A stretch of 28,706 nt of DNA from Lachnospiraceae bacterium UBA7012 (GTDB lineage: Bacteria; Bacillota; Clostridia; Lachnospirales; Lachnospiraceae), in the NCBI GenBank assembly GCA_002449595.1, contig DJXE01000108.1, positions 20,622 to 49,327 on the forward strand, given 5' to 3'. Of this stretch, positions 7,805-15,899 are shown one piece after another; position 1 is the first letter of the stretch, and every line of letters begins with the position of its first letter. A model generated the notes under the pieces. That model worked only from the letters and a program-made list of their open reading frames with translations. It was not told the origin of the DNA and made no database searches. The position numbers were made by a program, and so were the translations under genes.

Positions 7805-9484
7805 ATGTACAACTGCAAAAACTGCGGCGGCGCGCTGGAGTACGACATCAGCCTTGAGAAACTCCACTGCGCGTACTGCGGCACCGATTACGATCCCTAT
7901 CAGTATGACAGGGAAGAAAATGACAACGGCGTCAACGAGCAGCAGATGTTCGACGTGACGGTCTTCACCTGCCCCCAGTGCGGCGGCGAGATCACGACGA
8001 CGAACCTCTCCGCGACGGGCTTCTGCACCTACTGCGGCGCGAACGCCGTGCTCACCTCCCGCATGGGAACGGCCAGGAGGCCGGAGGCAATCATTCCTTT
8101 TCAGAAGACGAAGGAAGACTGCCGCGCCGCCTACGAGGCCTTCGCGAAGCGCGCGGTCTACGCCCCGAAGGAGTTCCGCGATCCGGAGTACCTGGACCGC
8201 TTCCGCGGGATCTACATTCCTTACTGGATCTACAAGGTGAGATTCAACGACCAGGTGACGGTCAAGGGGACGCGCTCCCACCGCGACGGCAGCTACACGG
8301 TGACGGATGAGTACAGGCTGACCTGCAGCGTGAGCGGCGACTACGACGGCATCCCTTACGACGCGTCCTCCTCGTTCGACGACACGATCGCGCGCATGAT
8401 CGCACCGTACCGTGCAAAGAGCCTCCGGGGTTTCACGCCGTCGATCCTGTGCGGCTATTACGCGGACACGGCGGACGTCGCGAGCAGCGTGTACGACGAG
8501 GACGCCGTGGAGACCGCGGCGAATTACGCGATGCGGCGCGTCGAGAAGAAGCTCGCCAAGGGCGGCTACACCCTCGACATCCCCGCGCTGCCGGAAGAGA
8601 AGGCGAAGCTCCTCGGCGCGAAAAAGGAAGGCGTGACGGGCGCGATGCTGCCGGTCTGGTTCCTGACCTGGCGAAGGAACGACCGCGTCGCCTACGCGAT
8701 CGTAAACGGCGAGACGGGCAAGGTCGCGGCGGATCTGCCGGTCGACATGCGAAGGTACCTTGCGGGAACGGCGGCCATGGCGGTCGTGCTGTTCCTCCTT
8801 TTCAATTTCTTCCTCTCGATGACGGCGCCGACAGCGCTGCTCATCTCCTCCGTCCTGGCGCTGGTCTCGGGGATCCTGTTCTACCGCGAGATGCGGAAGA
8901 TCAGCAGCAGGGAGAACCACGAGGAGGACAAGGGCTTCTGGGCCGCGGACGCGGCGGAGGGCGCAGGAGAGAATGCGGCGGAAGCCTTCAGGCGAAGCAG
9001 CGCATCGAAGAAGGCTGCAGCAGCTCATGTGAAAAAGTTTTTGAACCCCCTCGACAGCGGTTCCGTCTTCCAGAGGATCCTGCGGAACACCGGAGGGATC
9101 CTGGCCGCCGCGGCGTTTGTGTTCGCCCAGTCGGGGATCTCGGAACTGCTTGACGAAGTGTCCCCCGCGCAGCGGGCGCTCATCGGCGTGATCCCGACGC
9201 TGGCGACCGGCGCGGTGTTCTTCGTGCTCACCATAGCGCTCGCAAAGCGGGTGAAGGAGAAATCCATGATTCCGCAGGCGGCGGCAGCTTTTCTTGCGGA
9301 ACTCATTGCGTTCGTGATCCTCGCGCTGAGGCCGGTCGACGACTGGAAGTACTACGCGGGCTCGATCGCATGCCTCGCGGCCGTCGCGGTGACGTGCTTC
9401 GGCCTCATCGGGAAGTACAACATCCTCTCGACCCGGCCGATCCCGTCCTTCTTTGACAGGAAAGGAGGGAACGACCGTGCGTAA
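7805..9484 (+). CDS. double zinc-ribbon integral membrane protein
   Basis: A 559-residue protein with two zinc ribbons at the N-terminus: Cys4/Cys7 with Cys22/Cys25, and Cys56/Cys59 with Cys74/Cys77. A soluble region follows (about 85-310), rich in acidic and aromatic residues and including IYIPYWIYKVRF. The C-terminal part contains about six hydrophobic segments (roughly 316-336, 340-360, 430-450, 458-480, 488-508, 515-535). Such zinc-ribbon membrane proteins occur in Bacillota, often next to TPM-domain genes, but no biochemical role is established to my knowledge. The start has an AGAGGA site. The last eight bases overlap the next gene, so the two are probably translated in a coupled way and act together. 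Confidence 0.8.
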   Translation: MYNCKNCGGALEYDISLEKLHCAYCGTDYDPYQYDREENDNGVNEQQMFDVTVFTCPQCGGEITTTNLSATGFCTYCGANAVLTSRMGTARRPEAIIPFQKTKEDCRAAYEAFAKRAVYAPKEFRDPEYLDRFRGIYIPYWIYKVRFNDQVTVKGTRSHRDGSYTVTDEYRLTCSVSGDYDGIPYDASSSFDDTIARMIAPYRAKSLRGFTPSILCGYYADTADVASSVYDEDAVETAANYAMRRVEKKLAKGGYTLDIPALPEEKAKLLGAKKEGVTGAMLPVWFLTWRRNDRVAYAIVNGETGKVAADLPVDMRRYLAGTAAMAVVLFLLFNFFLSMTAPTALLISSVLALVSGILFYREMRKISSRENHEEDKGFWAADAAEGAGENAAEAFRRSSASKKAAAAHVKKFLNPLDSGSVFQRILRNTGGILAAAAFVFAQSGISELLDEVSPAQRALIGVIPTLATGAVFFVLTIALAKRVKEKSMIPQAAAAFLAELIAFVILALRPVDDWKYYAGSIACLAAVAVTCFGLIGKYNILSTRPIPSFFDRKGGNDRA

Positions 9485-10265
9485 GACGGCAAAACTCATG
9501 ACGGCAGTCTTCACCATAGCATTGTTCATGACAGCGGCGCTCCCCATGCGGGCGGCGGCGTCCGACTACGCGGCGAACCCGGCCGCGGTGAACGAGACGA
9601 CCGGCTATAAGGTTTACATTTACGACTGGGAAGACCTCCTGACAGGTGAGGAGGAAGAGGCCCTCGTCAGCGACATGATGCCCGTCACGCAGTACGGCGG
9701 GGCGGCGTTCGTGACGGAGGACGTAAGCGCGGGCACGAGCAAGACGGCAGCCGAGCGCATGTACCGCGAACTGTTCGGCACAGGCAGCGGGACGCTGTTT
9801 CTGATCGACATGGGCAACCGCAACCTCTGGATCTTCAGCGACGGGGCGATCTACCAGACAGTGACCGGATCCTATGCGGACACCATCACGGACAACGTCT
9901 ACAAGCTGGCCGTGGAGGGACAGTACTACGAGTGCGCGAAGGGCGTCTTCGAGCAGGAGGCGCGGATCCTGGGCGGCGGCCGGATCGCGCGGCCGATGAA
10001 GTACATCACGAATGCGCTGATCGCGCTGATCTTCGCGCTGCTTTTCAACTACGCGTTCGTCCGCTGGACCTGCCGCGAGCACGCGCCGATCGACACGGAG
10101 CTGATCGCCGCGGTGGCGGCGACCTTCGTCGCCGGCAGCCAGAATGCGGTGCACACGGGCTCGAAGCGCGTCTATGATCCGCCGGTCAGCAGTTCCTCCG
10201 GCGGCGGAGGCGGAGGAGGCGGCGGTGGCGGCCACTCCGGCGGTGGCGGCGGCCACAGTTTCTGA
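9477..10265 (+). CDS. TPM-domain protein with glycine-rich tail
   Basis: A 262-residue protein starting at GTG, chosen because AAAGGAGGG stands at the right distance upstream; an earlier in-frame ATG at 9453 lies before that site and is less likely. It has a signal peptide (about 1-28, ending ALPMRAAAS), a TPM domain (about 43-165, containing YDWEDLLTGEEEEAL and GTLFLIDMGNRNLWIFS), a transmembrane helix (about 175-193) and a C-terminal run of Ser, Gly and His (GGGG..HSGGGGGHSF). TPM domains are known from photosystem II repair protein TLP18.3/Psb32 and from many secreted bacterial proteins of unclear role. A glycine-rich tail is common in this family. The gene overlaps the zinc-ribbon gene, suggesting a shared membrane complex. 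Confidence 0.82.
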   Translation: MRKTAKLMTAVFTIALFMTAALPMRAAASDYAANPAAVNETTGYKVYIYDWEDLLTGEEEEALVSDMMPVTQYGGAAFVTEDVSAGTSKTAAERMYRELFGTGSGTLFLIDMGNRNLWIFSDGAIYQTVTGSYADTITDNVYKLAVEGQYYECAKGVFEQEARILGGGRIARPMKYITNALIALIFALLFNYAFVRWTCREHAPIDTELIAAVAATFVAGSQNAVHTGSKRVYDPPVSSSSGGGGGGGGGGGHSGGGGGHSF

Positions 10266-10421
10266 TGCAAACTGGACGAACGGAAACAGTTGTGCTATCC
10301 TTGACGAAGATATGCGTTGAAAAACTCTTTGCTACAGGGGAAAGAGCGGAAACATGCCTCGGAAACCGCGGATCGCGGGACCGGGCAAAAAAGAATAATT
10401 AAAGGAGAAGAGAAGCATACC

Positions 10422-11582
10422 ATGAAAAAAGCAGGTATTCTGGCTCTGGCGTCCGTAATGATGCTGAGCGTCATTCTGACGGCAGGGTGCTCCAAGAAGG
10501 AAAAGGAAGAAGAAGCAGCTACGTCCTCCGTGGTCGAGAAGATCCCGGTCGAGGAGGCGGCTCCGATCGAAGAGCCTGAAGAAGCAGAAGAAGAGACCGA
10601 AGAGGCGGACAGCGGCGAGGCGAAGGAAGTTCCCGAGGGAATGTACCTCAGCGAGCTCACCGGCGAGCCGATCGACGAGGCCCTGAAGGATCAGCGCCCG
10701 GTCGCGGTCATGGTCGACAACGAGTCCATCGCGCTGCCTCACTACGGCACGGCGGAAGCGGACGTTGTCTATGAGATGATGAACAGCACGGCGAACGACC
10801 GCATCACGAGACTGATGGTCCTCGTGAAGGACTGGGGTGCGATCGAGCAGCTCGGCAGTATCCGAAGCACGCGTCCCACGAACGTCATTCTGGCGGCGGA
10901 GTGGAATGCGGTCCTCTGCCATGACGGCGGCCCGTTCTACATCAACGATTATCTCTCCAAGGCGAACATGAAGGAGCACTTCTCCGGCACATTCTCCCGC
11001 GTCAACAACGGCAAGGCGACCGAGTTCACAGAGTATGTCGTGAAGGGCGACCTGGACAAGAACTTCGCGAATTCCGGCTATTCCAAGACCTACAACCAGT
11101 ACAAGCCCGAGGATGACAGCCACTTCAACTTCACCCCTTGGGGCAAGGAAGTTACTCTGAGCGACAACTACGACGTCCTCGAGGCGAAGGCGATCTCCCT
11201 TCCGTTCAAGCACAACGGCTCCAAGCTGAACTACAACGCGGAGACCGGCCTGTACGAGTACAGCGAGTACGGCAAGGTCCACCAGGACGCTGAGGACGCG
11301 GAAGTCCTCGCGTTCAAGAACGTCATTCTCCAGAGCGTTGATTTCATGCAGCTCGACGAGCACGGCTACCTGATCTATGACATCTGCAACGCGGCCGCGC
11401 AGGGCTACTACATCACGAACGGCGAAGCGATCCCGATCTACTGGTCCAAGACGGCCCTGGATTCGGGCGACATTCTGACCAGGTACTACGATACCGACAA
11501 CAACGAGATCGAGATCAACACCGGCAAGACCTACATCGGCCTGATCCCTTCGGATTCCTGGGACAGCATGACGCTGAACTAA
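10422..11582 (+). CDS. DUF3048 (YerB-like) lipoprotein
   Basis: A 386-residue exported lipoprotein. The start at 10422 is preferred to an upstream in-frame ATG because it follows AAAGGAG and begins a proper signal: MKKAG, a hydrophobic stretch and LTAGC with lipid-bearing Cys23. A Glu/Ala-rich acidic spacer follows (about 26-70). The DUF3048 domain shows DQRPVAVMVDNES, EADVVYEM, DRITRLMVL, the SIRSTRPTNVILA segment and the later CHDGGPFY. The family is widespread in Bacillota (B. subtilis YerB) and its function is not established. The C-terminal region (TRYYDTDNNEIEINTGKTYIGLIP) matches the family's usual end. A hairpin with a T-run at 11657-11689 probably ends the transcript. Confidence 0.88.
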   Translation: MKKAGILALASVMMLSVILTAGCSKKEKEEEAATSSVVEKIPVEEAAPIEEPEEAEEETEEADSGEAKEVPEGMYLSELTGEPIDEALKDQRPVAVMVDNESIALPHYGTAEADVVYEMMNSTANDRITRLMVLVKDWGAIEQLGSIRSTRPTNVILAAEWNAVLCHDGGPFYINDYLSKANMKEHFSGTFSRVNNGKATEFTEYVVKGDLDKNFANSGYSKTYNQYKPEDDSHFNFTPWGKEVTLSDNYDVLEAKAISLPFKHNGSKLNYNAETGLYEYSEYGKVHQDAEDAEVLAFKNVILQSVDFMQLDEHGYLIYDICNAAAQGYYITNGEAIPIYWSKTALDSGDILTRYYDTDNNEIEINTGKTYIGLIPSDSWDSMTLN

Positions 11583-11656
11583 AGAAGAAGCGGATGCGGC
11601 ACGGCGCCGCGGCCTGCTCCGGCAGGCGGGAGCCGGAGTCTATGTTCTGTGAAAAG

Positions 11657-11689
11657 AGGTGTCACTGCCCGGCGGCGGTGGCACCTTTT
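11657..11689 (+). terminator. intrinsic terminator after the DUF3048 gene
   Basis: AGGTGTCACTGCC (11657-11669) pairs with GGCGGTGGCACCT (11674-11686) over 13 positions, two of them G-U, around loop CGGC, followed by TTTC. Two overlapping, mutually exclusive GC hairpins lie just upstream (11612-11638). Confidence 0.65.
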
Positions 11690-11721
11690 CTAAACGGTAC
11701 CGAAAGGATCAGGGAACGGCG

Positions 11722-12792
11722 ATGGACAGCAAAGCGCAGCGCTCGGAAAACAAGTTTTTAAATACGTTGAAGGGCGCCGCCTGCCTGCTGGTCGTCTGCA
11801 TCCACTGCCGCTTTCCGGGCGCATTCGGAGAGCTGGTGCTGGCGCAGGCGAGGGTCGCGGTGCCGTTTTTCTTTGTCGTGAGCGGGATCTTCCTGTCCGC
11901 CGGAGCCTCCTCCCCGGAGCGGCTCAGGGCGCGGGCGGGGCGCACGCTCCGCAGGCTCATCCCGCAGACAGCGCTTGTCTGGACCGTTTACACGTTGTAT
12001 TCTTTTCTGTGGCAGGCACTGCACGGGTGGTCCATAGCACAGCTTCTCAGTGAAAAGCTTTCATCGCAGGAGATCAAGGTCTTCCTGCTCTTTCAGTCGG
12101 GCCGGCTCGTCTGGGATCCGGCGTACAGCTTCGACCACATGTGGTATCTGTTCGCGATGGTCACGGTGATGGCCCTCGTGTGGATCTTCGCACCGGTACT
12201 GCGCAGGATCCGCGTCCCGGTCTGCATTGTACTGCTCGCCGGCCTGTATTTCGGGATGCTTCTGCAGGTCGTCTATCCGATCCGGCCTTTCGGGATCAGC
12301 ATCCGGACGTGGTACGTGTGCCGGAACTGGCTCCTGATGGGGATTCCGTTCGTATTGCTTGGGAACATCCTGTCGGAGATGGAGCTCCCGGACCGCGGCG
12401 GAAGAACGGATACGATCGCCGCGATAGCGGCAATTTTTGGCGCCGCGCTCACGACGCTCGAATACGCCCGTTTTGGGATCAAGGAGATCTATGTCGGAAC
12501 GCTTTTCACGCTGATCGGACTGACCGTTCTTGCGCTGCGACACCCTGCGTGGGAGATTGGACCGCTTCATCGAATCGGAAGAGATGATTCCGCGCAGATC
12601 TACTACTGGCACGTGCTCGTGCTGTCGCTGGTCGACTGGGCGATCGCGCTGATTCCTGGCATGCAGGAATTTGTCTGGACGAGCGTCCCGTTCGCGTGGT
12701 GCAAGCCTGTTCTGGTCATGTTGCTGTCAGGGATTGCAGCAATCGCCATCCGCGCAGCAAAGCAGCACGGCCTTGAGAAGAAAAATCAATAG
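11722..12792 (+). CDS. acyltransferase family 3 membrane protein
   Basis: A 356-residue polytopic membrane protein of the acyltransferase-3 family (OafA/NodX-like), which usually O-acetylates surface polysaccharides, peptidoglycan or small sugars. The N-terminus contains FLNTLKGAACLLVVCIHCRF, with the family's conserved early His, and RVAVPFFFVVSGIFL, another hallmark; about ten hydrophobic helices follow. The start at 11722 is chosen because AGGGAACGG precedes it and the protein then begins just before the first helix. A longer frame from a GTG at 11659 would lie inside the terminator hairpin and is unlikely. The L,D-transpeptidase gene begins 17 bases after its stop, so the two are probably cotranscribed, consistent with wall modification. 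The acceptor is unknown. Confidence 0.85.
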   Translation: MDSKAQRSENKFLNTLKGAACLLVVCIHCRFPGAFGELVLAQARVAVPFFFVVSGIFLSAGASSPERLRARAGRTLRRLIPQTALVWTVYTLYSFLWQALHGWSIAQLLSEKLSSQEIKVFLLFQSGRLVWDPAYSFDHMWYLFAMVTVMALVWIFAPVLRRIRVPVCIVLLAGLYFGMLLQVVYPIRPFGISIRTWYVCRNWLLMGIPFVLLGNILSEMELPDRGGRTDTIAAIAAIFGAALTTLEYARFGIKEIYVGTLFTLIGLTVLALRHPAWEIGPLHRIGRDDSAQIYYWHVLVLSLVDWAIALIPGMQEFVWTSVPFAWCKPVLVMLLSGIAAIAIRAAKQHGLEKKNQ

Positions 12793-12809
12793 TTAACCGG
12801 ATAGAAAAG

Positions 12810-14459
12810 ATGAAAAAAGGGATCCTGGCAGCCGTGGCAGTGGCCGCGGCACTGACAGCAGCATATGTGCTCCCAGCGCGGTATTTCACGAACCGCTTTT
12901 TGCCGCGCACCTGGCTGAACGGAAACGACGTCTCGCAGATGACGGCGCAGGAGGCGGAGGAGGCGGTGCTCTCCGACGCGGACCATTACACGCTGTCCCT
13001 GCAGGGAAGAGGCGGCGTAGAAGCCGTCCTGAGCGGAGAGGACATCGGATATCAGACGCGGCTGGAAGTCCCGGCGTCTGCGCTGATCGCCGCACAGGAC
13101 CCGTGGAGATGGCCACTCGCCCTCCTCGGATTTGACGAGCGCGAAGTGCCGCTCGTGAAGGAGGCGGACGAAGACAAGCTGCGCGATGCGATCTATAAGT
13201 CCGTTCTGTTTAATAAGGAAAATCTGGCCGAACCCGTGAACGCCGCCGTCGTCTACGATGAAGACGAGGAACGCTACACCGTGAAACAGGACGACGGCGT
13301 GATGCCGATTCTGGACGCGGTGACCGCAAACGCGATGGAAGCAGTCTCCGACGGGCTGCGCGACCTCGATCTCGAGGCGTCGGAGGAAAACTACGCAAAG
13401 CCGAGGATCACCGCGGACGAGCCGTACGTGAACAGCGTCGCGAAGCGCCTGAACGCCCTGACGGGGGCAAAGATCCGGCTGGACTTCGGGGAGGCGGTCG
13501 AAGAGATCGGCCCCGCGCTCTATCACAAATGGATCTCCTTTGACGAGCACGGCGTGAGCCTGAGCCGGGAGCAGATCGCGGAATACGTCGCGTTCCTCGC
13601 GAACCGGTATGACACGAAAGGAAAACCGCACACCTTCACGACGACGCGCGGAGAGGAGCTGACCCTCGAGAAGGAAGTCACCTACGGCTGGTCCCTGGAC
13701 CAGGAGAAAACCGCGGACCTGATCAATCGAATGATCTGGGCGGGAAGGCAGGAGACGGCCGAGCCGGTCTACCGGCAGACCGCGGCGTCCCCCGACCGCG
13801 AAAACGACATCGGCGACACCTACGTCGAGATCGACCTCGACCGCCAGCACCTGTACCTGTATGAAAAAGGGAAAATGATCCTCGAGACGGACTTCGTCTC
13901 CGGCAAGGTCATGGCAGGGGCGGGCACACCGAACGGCGTGTTTGCGATCTTCGGGAAGCAGCGGCATGCGATCCTGCGCGGCGAAGACTACGAGACGCCC
14001 GTGAACTACTGGATGCCGTTCATCCGCGGCGTGGGCCTCCACGACGCGACGTGGCGCGGCAGATTCGGCGGCTATCTCTACGTCAACGGCGGATCCCACG
14101 GATGCGTGAACCTCCCGCTCCAGAAGGCGGCGGAGATCTACGACCACGTGGAGATCGGCACGCCGGTCATCTGCTACGGCGGCATGACCCGCGAGGAGGC
14201 GGTGCAGTGGAACCGCGGCGAGTTCACACCGGCCTGGGAGCTGGAGGAGCAGAAGGAAGCCGAGGCGGCGGAAGCGGAAGAAGAATCATCCGGAGAGTCG
14301 GGAGAGACGGAAGAAACAAGCACGACTGATACAACAAAGATAGAAGAAACAAGCACAACTGATACAACAAAGACAGAAGAAACAAGTACTTCCGGAACCA
14401 CAGAAAAGACGACAGAAACCGAAACCTCCGAGACCACAGAACAGACAACAGAAGGCTGA
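12810..14459 (+). CDS. L,D-transpeptidase (YkuD) with PG-binding-like domain
   Basis: A 549-residue wall enzyme anchored by an N-terminal helix (about 4-21). The middle part (about 35-330) resembles the PG-binding-4-like region found in front of many Clostridia transpeptidases. The YkuD catalytic domain begins near YVEIDLDRQHLYLYEKG and ends with GGSHGCVNLP, giving His430 and catalytic Cys432. Such enzymes form 3-3 cross-links in peptidoglycan or attach proteins to it. After the domain comes a long acidic tail (about 473-549) with an imperfect 11-residue repeat EETSTTDTTK. The ribosome site is weak (GGATAGAAAAG). The gene follows an acyltransferase-3 gene by 17 bases and ends before a terminator hairpin at 14505-14528. 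Confidence 0.92.
   Translation: MKKGILAAVAVAAALTAAYVLPARYFTNRFLPRTWLNGNDVSQMTAQEAEEAVLSDADHYTLSLQGRGGVEAVLSGEDIGYQTRLEVPASALIAAQDPWRWPLALLGFDEREVPLVKEADEDKLRDAIYKSVLFNKENLAEPVNAAVVYDEDEERYTVKQDDGVMPILDAVTANAMEAVSDGLRDLDLEASEENYAKPRITADEPYVNSVAKRLNALTGAKIRLDFGEAVEEIGPALYHKWISFDEHGVSLSREQIAEYVAFLANRYDTKGKPHTFTTTRGEELTLEKEVTYGWSLDQEKTADLINRMIWAGRQETAEPVYRQTAASPDRENDIGDTYVEIDLDRQHLYLYEKGKMILETDFVSGKVMAGAGTPNGVFAIFGKQRHAILRGEDYETPVNYWMPFIRGVGLHDATWRGRFGGYLYVNGGSHGCVNLPLQKAAEIYDHVEIGTPVICYGGMTREEAVQWNRGEFTPAWELEEQKEAEAAEAEEESSGESGETEETSTTDTTKIEETSTTDTTKTEETSTSGTTEKTTETETSETTEQTTEG
14310..14408 (+). repeat. three 33-bp in-frame repeats in the transpeptidase tail
   Basis: GAAGAAACAAG recurs at 14310, 14343 and 14376, exactly 33 bases apart, encoding three copies of an 11-residue Glu/Thr-rich unit. 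The first two are nearly identical and the third has diverged. The copy number could vary between strains without shifting the frame. Confidence 0.85.
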
Positions 14460-14504
14460 TCTCACGAAAGAACTGATTAAGATATATTCAGAATATGCAT
14501 TATA

Positions 14505-14528
14505 AAAGAGCTGCCGAGGCAGCTCTTT
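14505..14528. terminator. bidirectional terminator between convergent genes
   Basis: AAAGAGCTGC (14505-14514) pairs with GCAGCTCTTT (14519-14528) around loop CGAG. It lies between the plus-strand transpeptidase gene and the minus-strand MORN gene. The T-run is better on the minus strand (TTTTATAAT). Confidence 0.75.
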
Positions 14529-14571
14529 CACATAGCAATTATTCACTTAAAACTGTGTCCGAGGACCCAGC

Positions 14572-15768
14572 TCATCTCAGCCCCGTGATTCCCTGATCAT
14601 GGTTGATGGATTCAAGGATCCAGATGTAGTCGTTGCTGTCGGTCGTGCTGACGCAGACGGGCAGGTCCTTCGCGGTCGTGCGCTGATAGGTCCCGGCGGC
14701 CTCGAAGACGCCTTCCTTCGCGACGCCGTTCCAGTCCCTCTCGTTGCCGTCCGGCTCGATGGTCGTGAGGTACTCCTCGCCGTCATACAGGCCGTTCTTG
14801 AAATTGCCGATGACGTTCGTCGTGACGCGCGCCTCCAGGTAGCGGAGGTCGAAGTCCAGGTGCTCCTGGCCCTCTCCGTTCGGCAGGTCATTCGCCCAGT
14901 CGCCGACGAAGCTGTGGCTCAGGATGCCGTTGTTCAGCATGGAGTAGCGGCTTCCGTTGATGAAGGTCTGGAACCAGGTTCCCCTGCCGCTTCGAACGCC
15001 CTTCTCGAAGGAGCCGTAGTAGTAGCAGTTGTTCGCGTAGACGGCCATTCCGATGCCGTCAGGCTCGCCGTCCTCGTTCTCCTCGCCCCAGTAGTAATAG
15101 TCATCCGTGCCGTCAAGCATCTGGGACATGTAGCGGAATCGGGGCAGCCTCGAGAGGAAATGCGCAGCTTCCGTGTGGTTGCTCTCCATGTAGCTCGCCA
15201 TCTCCTGCAGCTGGTTTTCGATCATCTGCTCGGTGCGGGGATAGTAGTTCAGGTAGGGGATCTCGGCGTTCTTGACTTCCTGCTTCTCCATGAAGGCGAT
15301 CGAGTTCGCGCTGCTGTCGCCGGTGCCGGCGGGGAGCACTTCCTCCTGCGGCATCACGATCTCATTGGGAGCAGCCTGCGACGCGGGCTCTTCTGTGGGT
15401 CTCACGTCGAGCGGATCCTTCTCCGGACCGAAGGCACGCTTACGGTTCACAGCCGTGCGGGTCTTCTCGCCGGAAGCGACGGTCCTGGTGCTGTCGTCAG
15501 CGCTTTTCCCGGCTGCGGCTTCTTCCGCGTCCTCTTCGTCCGCCGCCTCGGAGGCGTCCGCGTCCTTCGCTTCTTCGCCTTCCTCTGCAGCTTCTTCGTC
15601 GGCGGATGCTTCTTCGGTCTCTTCTTCGGAGGCATCCTCGATGCTTTCCACAGCCTTGGTGTCCGCCTCGGCGGAGCCGGTCGACACCGCGGGGGCCGCG
15701 CATGCCGTCGCTGCGATCAGGACGGACAGGACAGCGGCGATCAGGGTATATCGTTTCTTTATGGTCAT
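14572..15768 (-). CDS. secreted MORN-repeat protein with acidic spacer
   Basis: A 398-residue exported protein. The start at 15768 follows AAAGGAG on the minus strand and begins a signal sequence (MTIKKRYTLIAAVLSVLIAA); TACAAPA might be a weak lipobox. Residues about 30-110 are almost entirely Glu, Ala, Asp and Ser. The C-terminal half (about 249-395) contains MORN-like repeats: YYYGSFEKGVRSGRGTW, FVGDWANDLPNGEG and VIGNFKNGLYDGEEYL. MORN motifs form extended beta-hairpin stacks that bind proteins or lipids and are common in Clostridia surface proteins of unknown role. No catalytic residue set is evident. It is convergent with the transpeptidase gene and divergent from the carboxypeptidase gene, so a wall-associated role is plausible but not shown. 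Confidence 0.78.
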   Translation of the reverse strand: MTIKKRYTLIAAVLSVLIAATACAAPAVSTGSAEADTKAVESIEDASEEETEEASADEEAAEEGEEAKDADASEAADEEDAEEAAAGKSADDSTRTVASGEKTRTAVNRKRAFGPEKDPLDVRPTEEPASQAAPNEIVMPQEEVLPAGTGDSSANSIAFMEKQEVKNAEIPYLNYYPRTEQMIENQLQEMASYMESNHTEAAHFLSRLPRFRYMSQMLDGTDDYYYWGEENEDGEPDGIGMAVYANNCYYYGSFEKGVRSGRGTWFQTFINGSRYSMLNNGILSHSFVGDWANDLPNGEGQEHLDFDLRYLEARVTTNVIGNFKNGLYDGEEYLTTIEPDGNERDWNGVAKEGVFEAAGTYQRTTAKDLPVCVSTTDSNDYIWILESINHDQGITGLR

Positions 15769-15805
15769 AATTTTCTCCTTTGTCATAGGGTGACTGGTTG
15801 AAAAG

Positions 15806-15814
15806 AGTATATCA
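15806..15814 (-). promoter_or_regulatory. extended -10 of the MORN gene
   Basis: On the minus strand TGATATACT is an extended -10 (TATACT with TGn), about 40 bases upstream of the ATG at 15768. No convincing -35 is visible. Confidence 0.4.
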
Positions 15815-15883
15815 TGCGCCGCGCCGCGATTCGTGACGGAAGTGTGAAATCGGAGGCCGGGGGATGCCAAATCAGATTTTTTA

Positions 15884-15891
15884 TGTATAAT
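15884..15891 (+). promoter_or_regulatory. -10 box of the carboxypeptidase gene
   Basis: A perfect TATAAT (15886-15891, preceded by TG) lies eight bases before the ATG at 15900. The predicted transcript would have a leader of at most a few bases and no ribosome site. The -35 region is poor. Confidence 0.45.
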
Positions 15892-15899
15892 GGTTAATT

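Noticed and set aside
6701..9547. Very long minus-strand open frame opposite the phosphoesterase and zinc-ribbon genes
   Set aside because: It is a by-product of GC-rich codon use in the real plus-strand genes; its translation is rich in Arg, His and Val with no domain.
10296..10320. Promoter before the DUF3048 gene
   Set aside because: TTGTGC/TTGACG and TATGCG are present but spacing and matches are too poor to call.
11659..11721. GTG start for the acyltransferase gene
   Set aside because: It falls inside the terminator hairpin and adds a non-conserved Gly-rich leader; the ATG at 11722 has a better ribosome site.
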